Under the pieces are notes generated by a model, which worked only from the letters and a program-made list of their open reading frames with translations, was not told where the DNA came from and searched no databases. A stretch of DNA of 60,590 bases, taken from the NCBI RefSeq assembly GCF_015356785.1, contig NZ_JAAEJV010000007.1, forward strand, positions 1-60,590, read 5' to 3'. This DNA comes from Candidatus Neptunochlamydia vexilliferae (GTDB taxonomy: Bacteria > Chlamydiota > Chlamydiia > Chlamydiales > Simkaniaceae). Position 1 is the first letter of the stretch; the number at the start of each line of letters is the position of its first letter. Positions 16,058 through 25,268 of the stretch are shown piece after piece. Both the position numbers and the translations under genes were made by a program.

Positions 16058-18976
16058 CTAACCATTAGTAATTTCTTTCAGTAGTTTTTTTGCTCGCTCA
16101 ATTCTATAAGCATCTTCTGGTGTGATTCTTCTCCTGCCTTCAAAGAAGCTAATCGCAGACCTTAAATCTTTTTCTCCCTTTTTTAGGGCATCTTTATCCC
16201 AGTCAGGGCTCATTTTGCTTACTTTGAACCGTGCAAGTGCTCTCAGGTAAAGCAAGATAGGATGCGCGCTATGAGTCTTTAAACCTTTGCTAAAGTGCTC
16301 TAGGGCTTTTATAAAGTAGATTGCTGCTTTTTCTTTGTTAATATCTATATAAAGATCGCCTTGCTCAAGCTCTATTAGCCCTAAGAAATGCAGCGCTGTA
16401 GGGTTATAGCGAACATGGTCTTCCTGGCTGGACTTCCGACCATTTTGAATGCACGCAGTAGCTTTTTCTAGCTCTTTTTGGTATTCATCTTTAGATATTT
16501 TTTTTAGTCGAAATTTAGATTGAGCATTTAGAAAAATGGCCCTTCCATAATCTCTTATAACGGCAAAGCTAACCGGGTTAATCTCATATGCCTGTTCATG
16601 AAATCTTAAAGCCTCAGCTTGCTTTTCTGCGCTCACCTTTAAATCAGGATTTTCGATGTCACTAGCTAACCACTCTCCCCAATCATTGAGCAGTGCACCT
16701 AAATTACTGTAAGGAGTAGAGTCCCCTTGATAGTACTTAAGAGCCTCCTCATAGCGCTTCATTGATTCTGCAAGATGGGTTTCACCTTTATCCCACTGAG
16801 CACGTGATATCTTAGCTCTTAAGCTACAGATTCGAGAAAAAAGAATAGGGAAATTAAGGAAAGAAAACGTAGTGTACTGAGATGCCCAGTCTTTAAACTC
16901 TGAAAGTTTATCAAATGCTTCTCCTGCAAACTTAGCAGCTTCATCATACCTGATCATTTTATGGTTCTTCAAAGCTTTATTCATCAAAAGAGCTACTTCT
17001 AGCTGATATTTTTGATTTTCTAATTGGGTTAAGAAACGCTTCACATCTTTCTGAGCTCCTAAGGAGGGCTTAGAATCTTTAGAAAACTCTGATATCCGCC
17101 TCTTTAGTTGTCTATTTTCTTGCAAGAACTGCTCAACTCGTATGCTATCTTTCTCGTGCTGATTGATACCCGATTCATCAGCTCTAAAATAAAGATAAAG
17201 GCGTTGAACAGGTCCCATTGCAGTGATATCCATAAGGGTCTTTAAAGCATCTTGTTGGTTGCTAAGTTGCGACCTAAATTCCTGAAGAAATGGTACTTCG
17301 ATAGTACGCTGACGCATTTCTTGGAAAAGGGTGGGAAATTGAACATATGTTATAAGCTCGGGGTACGCTTCTAGAAGAAGGCTTACTTGTCTTCTGAGTT
17401 CATAAGCATCCTTAATTTCAGAAGAAGAATCATCGATCCTCACCTCTATTTTCTGATTCTCTTGAATGATCTGGAGCTCAGAAAGAGGCTTAAAAGTGCC
17501 TTTTTCTATACCTAACTCTTTTTCACATTTACTCAAAATATTGGGTTCATATTTTTGGATTTCATTAAGTTCTAACAGAAAAGCTTGCGCTTCAGGGGTA
17601 AAATGGGAAATTCTCATGACTGAAGGGTCATACTCTTTAATGCGGAAATGTGCCCGATTCCGTAACCAAAAAACATTCCGATCATTGAAATCCATAGTTT
17701 CAGGCTGAAAATCATTTTTGGGCTTAGCAAAATTAAAAAACTGCTTTAGTTCATTTTGAATCTTCGCATATGATAAGCATGGCCAGCTATCTGCACGGCG
17801 GGTACGCTCTTTTAAGGGGTGCCCCTTAGGGGTATCAAAAACTCTGGCTTGGAGTTTCCTGTCGTGCGCATCAAGTGTGAACTTTAAATAAGATATATAC
17901 TTTGCCGCAAACGAGAAGGTAACATCTGGTCTGATGTGGAAAACCTCTCCTTCATGCTCGTGACACGTGTTTACTAAATTGGGGTAGGAAACAAAACTTG
18001 AAAAGTCTAAATTTGTTAAAGAGATCCGATTACTGCGGTCGCGATAGGCAACCTGTTGAATCATACGAGAACTACCTGGATTATCTAAGGTAGCTGCAAA
18101 TAAGTTTTTTTCCCCCTCTTCAGCAATAAGATGATAAGAAGACACTTGAGCAAGCCATCCCCCTAAAGAATGGCCTACGAACCCTATAGATTGGCATCCT
18201 TGGTTCTTTAGAGCTTTTAGAGCTGCTTTTGAGAACTCAAGAGCACTATTTTGCTGATCTCCCACTCGATTCCCAAATATTTCAAAGAGATCCGCTTTAC
18301 CAAGATCCCTATATAGTTCTTGAACAGCTTTAAAAGAGTTAAAAGCAAATTCCGTTCCACGATGCCCAATAATCCCAAACCGTTGCTCCTTGTTAATAAA
18401 GGCGGTCCCATAATAACTATCGTCATGGCGATCATCCCAATAAATAGGCTGATTTTTTTCTTTTAAAATTTCCCAGCCAGCGGGCAGCATTTTATTTTTC
18501 TCTATTTCTTCAGGGCTTTCGTATGCCAAATTAGAAAAAATAGCGCATTCCCCATAAGAGGGTCTATCTCTATAGGCTTTTTTATTCTTTTCTAGCTGCC
18601 TGCCTAACGCTAAATACAAATCAGGAAACTGTTTTTGAATGGCAGTTCCCCATTGTATTCTAAGCAGCCCTTTTCCCTCGTTAGAAAGCTTCATCCAGTC
18701 TAAAAGCGCGCTTAAGCTATTTTTATCGATCTTAATCCTCTTTGAAGAAAGGTCAAGGACTCGGCTTGTCTCTTGAAACCCCTGCGCTCCAAATGGGAAT
18801 GATGGGGCAGAGGAATAGCACCTTTTAGAAAAGCTCCAAAAATCAGAGTATTTTCTATCAGTTTTTTGGTACTTAGACTGAGAGATACCTAAATCTAGGC
18901 TCCCTATTTGCTTAATCCCTTGAGACAAGAAAAGTTGTTCTAGCTGACGCGAAACGTTTGAAAAGAAAATTGCCAT
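16058..18976 (-). CDS. Class 3 lipase domain fused to a TPR-like C-terminal region
   Basis: A 972-residue protein. The first 70 residues are basic with a FSKRCYSSAPSF segment resembling a mitochondrial or other targeting sequence. Residues ~140-300 form a Lipase_3-type hydrolase: GIIGHRGTEFAF gives the oxyanion-hole region and IGFVGHSLGGW the nucleophile elbow (Ser about 270); Asp and His are not assigned. A helical, coiled-coil-prone middle is followed, from about residue 700, by TPR-like helical pairs (EALRFHEQAYEINPVSFAVI and similar). AGGTGG five bases before the ATG at 18976 favours that start over a GTG three codons upstream. It is read in the same direction as the TIR-NACHT pair and may be a secreted phospholipase-type effector; secretion is inference. 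Confidence 0.72.
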   Translation of the reverse strand: MAIFFSNVSRQLEQLFLSQGIKQIGSLDLGISQSKYQKTDRKYSDFWSFSKRCYSSAPSFPFGAQGFQETSRVLDLSSKRIKIDKNSLSALLDWMKLSNEGKGLLRIQWGTAIQKQFPDLYLALGRQLEKNKKAYRDRPSYGECAIFSNLAYESPEEIEKNKMLPAGWEILKEKNQPIYWDDRHDDSYYGTAFINKEQRFGIIGHRGTEFAFNSFKAVQELYRDLGKADLFEIFGNRVGDQQNSALEFSKAALKALKNQGCQSIGFVGHSLGGWLAQVSSYHLIAEEGEKNLFAATLDNPGSSRMIQQVAYRDRSNRISLTNLDFSSFVSYPNLVNTCHEHEGEVFHIRPDVTFSFAAKYISYLKFTLDAHDRKLQARVFDTPKGHPLKERTRRADSWPCLSYAKIQNELKQFFNFAKPKNDFQPETMDFNDRNVFWLRNRAHFRIKEYDPSVMRISHFTPEAQAFLLELNEIQKYEPNILSKCEKELGIEKGTFKPLSELQIIQENQKIEVRIDDSSSEIKDAYELRRQVSLLLEAYPELITYVQFPTLFQEMRQRTIEVPFLQEFRSQLSNQQDALKTLMDITAMGPVQRLYLYFRADESGINQHEKDSIRVEQFLQENRQLKRRISEFSKDSKPSLGAQKDVKRFLTQLENQKYQLEVALLMNKALKNHKMIRYDEAAKFAGEAFDKLSEFKDWASQYTTFSFLNFPILFSRICSLRAKISRAQWDKGETHLAESMKRYEEALKYYQGDSTPYSNLGALLNDWGEWLASDIENPDLKVSAEKQAEALRFHEQAYEINPVSFAVIRDYGRAIFLNAQSKFRLKKISKDEYQKELEKATACIQNGRKSSQEDHVRYNPTALHFLGLIELEQGDLYIDINKEKAAIYFIKALEHFSKGLKTHSAHPILLYLRALARFKVSKMSPDWDKDALKKGEKDLRSAISFFEGRRRITPEDAYRIERAKKLLKEITNG

Positions 18977-19121
18977 TTTGACCACCTACTGGTTAATAGA
19001 TTCAAAAGAACTGTCATTGTGAATTTTTTTTGATTTTTTGTAAATAAAAAAAATTATGCTTGTGGCATAGAAGCTCCTTGATAATTTTGCATACAGAAGC
19101 AACCAAGTATAGACGTTTTTA

Positions 19122-20138
19122 TCAAGAAAGCTTGAAAGCCTTAATCGTATCGACAAAGGTACGAACATGGTCGACAGGAATGTCAGGGAGCACACCGTGC
19201 CCTAGGTTAGCGATAAAGCCAGGATCGCCTGCCATGGAGGTGAGGAGCTTTTTTGTTTCTCGCTCAATAACTGCAGGGGGCGCATAGAGGAGCTCGGGAT
19301 CGAGGTTTCCCTGGACCGCAATGGTCGAGGGAACGCGCTGACGGATTTCATGGAGGGGATAGGTCCAGTCAAAACTAATCGCAGAGGGTTTTAAGGAAAC
19401 AAACTCGGGGATAAAGTGGGAAGTTGCGCGGGAAAAAAGGATGAGGGGAGTATTGGGAAAGGCATCGACGATTTGCTTGAGGTAGAGCTGGGCAAAACGG
19501 CAAAATTCGGCGCGTGAAAGGAGGTTGGCCCATGAGTCAAAGATCTGGAGGGCATCGACCCCAGCATCGACCTGCATTTGGAGGTAGGCGATGCTTTGAT
19601 CGGTAATCATCTGCAGAAGCTCAGCAGCGCTTTCGGGATCGGAATAGAGCCACTTTTTCACCTTCTTGCCGGTGAGGTAGGTCATCACGGTGAAGGGGCC
19701 ACCACAAAAACCGATGAGGGGCTGGGAAATGTCTTGCTTAAGAAGGTGGATGCCTTCTTTGACGAAGGAGAGGGTTTCTTCAACAGGACGGGGATGGACC
19801 TGAAGGAGGTCATCCGCGGTTTCGATCAGGGGCGTGCAGACGGGTCCCCCTTTTCCAGGAAAGGAGACGTCGACCCCAAGCGTTAAGGGAATGTGTAAGA
19901 TGTCGGCAAAAAGGATCGCAGCATCGACACCGATGATATCAAGGGGCTGCTTAGTAATTTCAAAGATGAGTTCAGGGATGCGGAACATCTCTTCGAGGGT
20001 GTGTTTTTTTCGGATGGCTTGGTATTCGGGAAGGTAGCGCCCCGCTTGTCGCATGATCCAGACAGGGGGGCGCCCTCTGTTTTTACAGGCAAGGGCGCTT
20101 AAAAAGCTATGCTGAGAGGAGACGGTTGAGGATGGCAT
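19122..20138 (-). CDS. hemE: Uroporphyrinogen decarboxylase
   Basis: Removes four acetate carboxyls from uroporphyrinogen III to give coproporphyrinogen III. The N-terminal signature RGRPPVWIMRQAGRYLPEY is complete, GFCGGPFTVMTYL follows, and the C-terminal NLGHGVLPDIP is present. At 338 residues it is of normal length. The frame extends one codon upstream to TTG, but ATG at 20138 is the obvious start. The first ten codons overlap the end of tkt. In Chlamydia hemE lies close to hemN, hemG, mfd, alaS and tkt; here 8 kb of accessory DNA separates it from hemF. Confidence 0.97.
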   Translation of the reverse strand: MPSSTVSSQHSFLSALACKNRGRPPVWIMRQAGRYLPEYQAIRKKHTLEEMFRIPELIFEITKQPLDIIGVDAAILFADILHIPLTLGVDVSFPGKGGPVCTPLIETADDLLQVHPRPVEETLSFVKEGIHLLKQDISQPLIGFCGGPFTVMTYLTGKKVKKWLYSDPESAAELLQMITDQSIAYLQMQVDAGVDALQIFDSWANLLSRAEFCRFAQLYLKQIVDAFPNTPLILFSRATSHFIPEFVSLKPSAISFDWTYPLHEIRQRVPSTIAVQGNLDPELLYAPPAVIERETKKLLTSMAGDPGFIANLGHGVLPDIPVDHVRTFVDTIKAFKLS

Positions 20139-22098
20139 CAACGGTAAATCCTAGTTCATTTGCAATGTCGCTCATTGGCGCCGAGAGTCCAAACTCGTCG
20201 ATCGCAATGGCTATTCCTTTTTCACCGATAAAGCGGCTCCACCCAAAGCTTACACCCGCTTCGATCGAAACGCGCTGACCAAGATCCCCTCCCACAACGC
20301 TCTCTTTGTAACTCTCTTCTTGGAGGCTAAAGAGCTCCCAACAGGGAAGGGAAACAACCCGCACCCGCTTCCCCTGCTTTTCAAGGGCTGCTGCCACATC
20401 CATTGCAAGAGAAACCTCTGAACCGGTGGCAAAGAGACAATAATCACACTTTCCACTCTCTTTTTTGAGGATGTATCCTCCACGCCCCACTCCTTCGTTA
20501 AAGGGGCGAGCGGTCTCATTTAAGGTGGGGAGGTTTTGCCGGGTGAGGACAAGGGCAGTCGGATAGGGATAATTCAGTGCTGCCAGCCACGCCCCCTTCA
20601 CCTCATTGGCATCGCACGGGCGAATGACATGGAGGTTGGGCATCGCGCGAAGAGCGGCAAGGTGTTCAACAGGTTGGTGGGTCGGCCCATCCTCTCCAAG
20701 AAACACCGAGTCATGGGTAAATTGGTAAATCACGTGGTACCCCGAAAGGCACGCCAGTCGGAGGGCATTGCGCAAATAATCGGAAAAGGTAAAGAACGTT
20801 CCTACATAAGGGAGGATCATATGGGTCTGAAACAGGCCCGAAGCAACCGTTGCCATCCCAAACTCTCGAATTCCATACTTGATGTTCCGCCCTTTAAAGT
20901 CGTTTTGGGCAATGAGGGGATAGCTTTTCATCATGGTGCAGTCAGACCCTGAAAGGTCGGCCGATCCTCCATAGAGGAAGGGAAGCTCACTTCCTAAAAC
21001 TTGGAGCACCTCTTGCGACGCCTTTCGTCCCGAAATGGGGTTCGGAAACTCAATTTTGTTCAGGGTTTCTTCTAAGTTAGTCGGAATGGTTCGCTCTTGC
21101 ATCAACTCGAACTCTTTAGCAAGGTCGGGGTGGCCCCCTTGCCAAGTTTTGAAGTGTTTTTTCCACTCCTCTTCTAACGTTACCTGCTTTTCTTGTCTCT
21201 CTTTGAAAAAGGCTTTCACCGACTCAGGAATATAAAACTCTTCTTCGGGAAGGCCTAAAGCTTCTTTGGTCACTTTCACCTCATCGGGACCGAGAGGGGA
21301 ACCGTGCGCTTTCGAAGTCCCAGCCTTATTCGGCGATCCCTTTCCAATCACGGTATGACAGGCAATATAGACCGGGCGGGTTTGGTTTTCGCGGATATGG
21401 GACATCACTTGATCAATCGAATCGAGATCGTTTCCATCCATCTTCAAGGTTTCAAAACCATAGGCGCGGTAGCGGGCTGCCACATCCTCTGAAGAGGATT
21501 GGTCAAGGGTTCCATCAAGGGTAATTTTATTGGCGTCATGGATCAGAACAAAGTTATCGAGGCAGAGGTGACCGGCTAAAGAGCTTACCTCATTCGACAC
21601 CCCTTCCATCAAGCATCCATCGCCTGCTAGGCAAACCACCTTGGCATCTAAAATCTGATGCTCTTCTTCATTAAATTTTTGCTCGAGGATTTTGAGGCCA
21701 AGCGCTTGTCCAATCGCATTCCCCACCCCTTGTCCGAGTGGACCGGTTGTTGCCTCGACTCCAGGGGTTTCATGATACTCGGGATGACCGGGGGTTTTCG
21801 AATGAAGTTGCCGAAAATTTTTAATGTCTTCTAGGGAAAGATCAAACCCTGCTAAGTGTAAGCAAGAGTAGAGCCACATCGACCCATGGCCGGCAGAAAG
21901 AACCATCCGGTCTCGGTTGATCCAATCGGGGTTGTTGGGGTTATAGCGGAGAAGATGGCCGTAGAGGTAGGCCCCTAATTCGGCACATCCCATTGGCAGG
22001 CCGGGGTGACCTGAGTTCGCCTTTTGGACCGCTTCAAACGAAAGTTGACGGATCGTATTGGCTGTTTTCTCTAATATCTCTTTCAGTTCGCTTTCCAT
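20107..22098 (-). CDS. tkt: Transketolase
   Basis: Transfers two-carbon units in the pentose phosphate pathway using thiamine diphosphate and Mg2+. Visible are GHPGLPMG and the GHGSMWLY region near the N-terminus, the GDGCLMEG start of the diphosphate-binding motif, and GIREFGMATVASG with the catalytic Glu in the pyrimidine-binding domain. About 663 residues from the ATG at 22098, which has AAGGA nine bases upstream; an ATG six codons earlier is possible. The 3' end overlaps hemE by about 32 bases, so the two genes are cotranscribed. It is divergent from alaS. Confidence 0.96.
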   Translation of the reverse strand: MESELKEILEKTANTIRQLSFEAVQKANSGHPGLPMGCAELGAYLYGHLLRYNPNNPDWINRDRMVLSAGHGSMWLYSCLHLAGFDLSLEDIKNFRQLHSKTPGHPEYHETPGVEATTGPLGQGVGNAIGQALGLKILEQKFNEEEHQILDAKVVCLAGDGCLMEGVSNEVSSLAGHLCLDNFVLIHDANKITLDGTLDQSSSEDVAARYRAYGFETLKMDGNDLDSIDQVMSHIRENQTRPVYIACHTVIGKGSPNKAGTSKAHGSPLGPDEVKVTKEALGLPEEEFYIPESVKAFFKERQEKQVTLEEEWKKHFKTWQGGHPDLAKEFELMQERTIPTNLEETLNKIEFPNPISGRKASQEVLQVLGSELPFLYGGSADLSGSDCTMMKSYPLIAQNDFKGRNIKYGIREFGMATVASGLFQTHMILPYVGTFFTFSDYLRNALRLACLSGYHVIYQFTHDSVFLGEDGPTHQPVEHLAALRAMPNLHVIRPCDANEVKGAWLAALNYPYPTALVLTRQNLPTLNETARPFNEGVGRGGYILKKESGKCDYCLFATGSEVSLAMDVAAALEKQGKRVRVVSLPCWELFSLQEESYKESVVGGDLGQRVSIEAGVSFGWSRFIGEKGIAIAIDEFGLSAPMSDIANELGFTVDAILNRLLSA

Positions 22099-22179
22099 AG
22101 GAAGAATTCCTTGCATTTCTCGATTCAATACCTTATTTTTATGTATAAACTATATAGTTATCAAGGAAAAATTGTTGCC

Positions 22180-24807
22180 ATGCTATCACAAGAGATCCGA
22201 AAAAAGTTCTTAAACTACTTTAAAGAAAAAGGACACGCCCTCGTCCCCTCCTCCCCAACCGTCCCCCATGACGATCCCACCCTCCTCTTCATCAATGCGG
22301 GAATGAACCAGTTTAAAGACGCCTTTTTAGGGAAGGCCGAACGGGACTATAACAAGGCTACCTCCTCACAAAAATGTATCCGCGTTGGAGGAAAACATAA
22401 CGACCTCGACAACGTCGGCCACACCTCCCGCCACATGACTTTCTTCGAAATGCTCGGTAACTTTTCTTTCGGCGACTACTTTAAAAAAGAGGCGATCGAG
22501 TTTGCCTGGCACGTTTCGACTGAAATCTTCGAGTATGATCCCGACAGGATTTGGGTCTCTGTCTTTGAAACCGACGATGAAGCTTACGAGCTTTGGAAGC
22601 CCTACATCAATAAAAAGCGGATCATCCGCCTCGGCGAAGATGAAAACTTTTGGTCGATGGGTGATACCGGTCCTTGCGGCCCTTGCACCGAGCTCCTCTA
22701 CGACCGTGGAGAAAAATTTGGCTCCGCAAAGAGTCCTCTCGAAGACAAAACAGGAGAGCGCTACCCCGAATATTGGAACCTCGTCTTCATGGAATTTAAC
22801 AGGGACGAACGGGGGGGAATGCTCCCCCTCCCGAAACAATGTGTTGACACCGGCGCCGGTCTTGAGCGGGTCGTCTCCTTCAAAATGGGAGCCGACAACG
22901 TTTTTCAATCAGACATCTTAGCCGCCCTTATCGAGCGGACAGAAGAGCTTTCGGGGAAAAAGTATGACCCAAGCGACACCCACCTTGCCCCTGCCTTCCA
23001 TGTCATCGCCGACCATATCCGCGCCCTCTCCTTTGCGATTGCTGATGGGGCGCAGCCGAGCAATGTCGATCGAGGTTACGTCCTCCGAAAAATCCTCCGC
23101 CGCGCCGTCCGCTATGGCCGCCTTCTTGGGTTTAACCAGCCCTTTTTAGCCGACGTTTTCCCCCGCCTTGTTGAGGTGATGGGTGACGATTACCACGAGC
23201 TCAAGTCTGCCTCTACCCAAACGCAAGAAATCCTCACCATCGAAGAAGAGGGTTTCCTCCGCACCCTCCGCCGCGGTGGCAATATCTTAAATACGATTAT
23301 CGAAAAGGCCTCGGCAAGTTCCCGCAAAGAAATCAGTGGTGCAGACGCTTTTAAGCTGAAAGACACCTATGGCTTTCCCCTAGAAGAAATCCTTCTCATC
23401 GCAAAAGATGGGGAGCTCACCGTCAACCTCGATACCTACGAGCTGCTAGAAAAAGAGGCCCGCGAGCGCTCTAAGCAGGCCCATACCTCCCACAAACAGG
23501 TCGCTGAAACCTCCCTCTTCGAAACCTTTCTGGAACATCACGGCACCTCCGAATTTGTCGGCTACGACGAGGAAGAGGCCGAAGGGACGATTAAAGGGCT
23601 CATCGTGGCTGGCCAGTCGGTTGAGACGATGAAGGAAGGAGAAGAGGGACTCGTCATCCTCGACGCCACCCCTTTCTATGCCGAAAAAGGGGGACAGATC
23701 GGAGATACCGGTCTCCTTTCCCATAAAGAGGCGCAGTTTACCGTCCAAAACTGTCAAACCCCCTACGGAGGGATCATTGCCCACCACGGAATGTTAAAAA
23801 AGGGAACCCTGATCGTCGGCGAGCCCGTCGTTGCCAAGGTTGACCAAGGGCGGCGCTCAGCCATCAGAAAACACCACACCGCTACTCACCTTCTCCACTG
23901 GGCCCTCCAAGAGGTTCTTGGCTCCCACATCCGGCAAGCAGGCTCCCTCGTTGAACCTCAACGCCTCCGCTTTGACTTCAACCACCACAAGGGGCTCACC
24001 ACAGAAGAGCTCCGTGAGGTAGAGAAAAGGGTGAACGAAAAAATCTGGAAAAACACCCCCCTAAAAACCTACGAGCTCACCCTTGAAGAGGTTCAAAAGC
24101 ATCCCGAAATCAAACAGTTTTTCGGCGAAAAGTATGGGAAAAAGGTCCGCGTTGTCGATATCGACTATTCGAAAGAGCTTTGCGGCGGCACCCACGTCGA
24201 GAATGTGGGAGAAGTGGGCTACTTCCGGATCGCTAAGGAAGGAAGCATCGCCAAAGGGGTGAGACGGATCGAGGCGGTTCTCGGCGCTGAAGCGGAAAAG
24301 CTACGCTACGCCTTAGAAGACCAAATGGGAACGATCGCCGACTCCCTCAAAGCGAACTTCCCTAAAGTGGGAGAAGCGGTCCGCTCTCTTATCGAAGAAA
24401 ACGCTACCCTTAAGGAAAAGGCTGTAGCGGCCCGCAAAAAGGAGCTCTCCTCTCTAGCCCAAACCTTAATGACCAAGGTAACAAAGGTGGGGGAAATTCC
24501 CCTTCTGGCCGCAGCGGTCGAGGTCGATAAAAAAGAGCTTCCCGATCTAGGAAATGCCCTCCTTACTCAGATGGGTTCGGGAGTGGTCCTCCTCTCAGCG
24601 ACTGAGGAAGAGCGGTGTCAGCTCCTTCTCAAGGTCTCCCCCGATCTCGTCGAAAAAGGGATCCATGCCAACACGTTGATTAAGGAAGTTGCCCCTTGCA
24701 TTGAAGGATCGGGCGGAGGCAAAAAAGATGCCGCCCAAGCAGGCGGCAAAAAGCCTCAAGGAGTGGTTGCTGCCTTCGAAAAGCTCGAAGAGCTCCTTAA
24801 CGGTTAA
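22180..24807 (+). CDS. alaS: Alanyl-tRNA synthetase
   Basis: Charges tRNA-Ala. An 875-residue protein with the class II catalytic core at the N-terminus (TVPHDDPTLLFINAGMNQFKD is the motif 1 region), the editing-domain zinc sites HTATHLLHW and CGGTHV, and a C-terminal dimerisation domain rich in Gly-Lys (GSGGGKKDAAQAGG). The open frame runs back to 22111, but the first 23 codons are unrelated to the family; ATG at 22180 with AAGGAAAA upstream is the start. Divergent from tkt with a short shared promoter region. The same neighbours are found in Chlamydia. Confidence 0.97.
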   Translation: MLSQEIRKKFLNYFKEKGHALVPSSPTVPHDDPTLLFINAGMNQFKDAFLGKAERDYNKATSSQKCIRVGGKHNDLDNVGHTSRHMTFFEMLGNFSFGDYFKKEAIEFAWHVSTEIFEYDPDRIWVSVFETDDEAYELWKPYINKKRIIRLGEDENFWSMGDTGPCGPCTELLYDRGEKFGSAKSPLEDKTGERYPEYWNLVFMEFNRDERGGMLPLPKQCVDTGAGLERVVSFKMGADNVFQSDILAALIERTEELSGKKYDPSDTHLAPAFHVIADHIRALSFAIADGAQPSNVDRGYVLRKILRRAVRYGRLLGFNQPFLADVFPRLVEVMGDDYHELKSASTQTQEILTIEEEGFLRTLRRGGNILNTIIEKASASSRKEISGADAFKLKDTYGFPLEEILLIAKDGELTVNLDTYELLEKEARERSKQAHTSHKQVAETSLFETFLEHHGTSEFVGYDEEEAEGTIKGLIVAGQSVETMKEGEEGLVILDATPFYAEKGGQIGDTGLLSHKEAQFTVQNCQTPYGGIIAHHGMLKKGTLIVGEPVVAKVDQGRRSAIRKHHTATHLLHWALQEVLGSHIRQAGSLVEPQRLRFDFNHHKGLTTEELREVEKRVNEKIWKNTPLKTYELTLEEVQKHPEIKQFFGEKYGKKVRVVDIDYSKELCGGTHVENVGEVGYFRIAKEGSIAKGVRRIEAVLGAEAEKLRYALEDQMGTIADSLKANFPKVGEAVRSLIEENATLKEKAVAARKKELSSLAQTLMTKVTKVGEIPLLAAAVEVDKKELPDLGNALLTQMGSGVVLLSATEEERCQLLLKVSPDLVEKGIHANTLIKEVAPCIEGSGGGKKDAAQAGGKKPQGVVAAFEKLEELLNG

Positions 24808-24825
24808 TAGCGGACAGCTCACCGC

Positions 24826-24993
24826 ATGGCTTTTATTCGCCTTCGGCTCCGAAGCCATGTCAGTTCGCTGGAAAGTTTTTTTCAAGAAGACCTCGTTCAT
24901 TTTTTGCCAAATAGCAAGACTCTTTTTAGGATGAACAAGACCCTTATATTTTGGTAAAATGTTACCTCAACATGCTGTATTTTGAACCATGCC
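24826..24993. repeat. Composite intergenic repeat, copy 2
   Basis: Matches the blocks at 62-173, with the first block inverted relative to that copy. The first 60 bases contain a hairpin (CATGGCTT/AAGCCATG, 24825-24859) right after alaS that might act in termination. The second block, 24961-24993, differs from 141-173 at one base. Confidence 0.6.
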
Positions 24994-25002
24994 GATTTTT
25001 GC

Positions 25003-25071
25003 AAATTTTGCCGTTTGATGAAAACTCACATGCCCTTTAGGGTAGGGTGTTTGCGTCAAACGGCAAAATTT
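25003..25071. repeat. Inverted repeat, 16-bp perfect arms
   Basis: AAATTTTGCCGTTTGA (25003-25018) is complemented exactly at 25056-25071, with a 37-base loop that holds its own small inverted match (CCCTTTAGGGTAGGG). It lies in the 460-bp alaS-mfd gap, where I find no gene. It may be part of the same dispersed repeat or a small foldback element. Confidence 0.65.
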
Positions 25072-25132
25072 ATGAAAAGAACCGAAAAGCGATCACCAGT
25101 AATTTTGCAATTGGCTCTATAGGCAAAAAAAA

Positions 25133-25201
25133 GTGCAGTTCAAGCTGGAGGGAAAACCTTAACCCTTGAACGGGCAAGGAAAAAAGAAACTTGAACTGCA
25201 C
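25133..25201. repeat. Inverted repeat, 12-bp perfect arms
   Basis: GTGCAGTTCAAG (25133-25144) pairs with CTTGAACTGCAC (25190-25201); the 45-base interior contains CCTT..AAGG. It lies about 70 bp before the mfd start and could be a foldback element or a leader structure. Confidence 0.6.
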
Positions 25202-25268
25202 GAATAGATAATCATACAAAACTGCTCTTTTTTTGCATAGTTTTTTCAAATCTGTTATCCTCTTCTCT

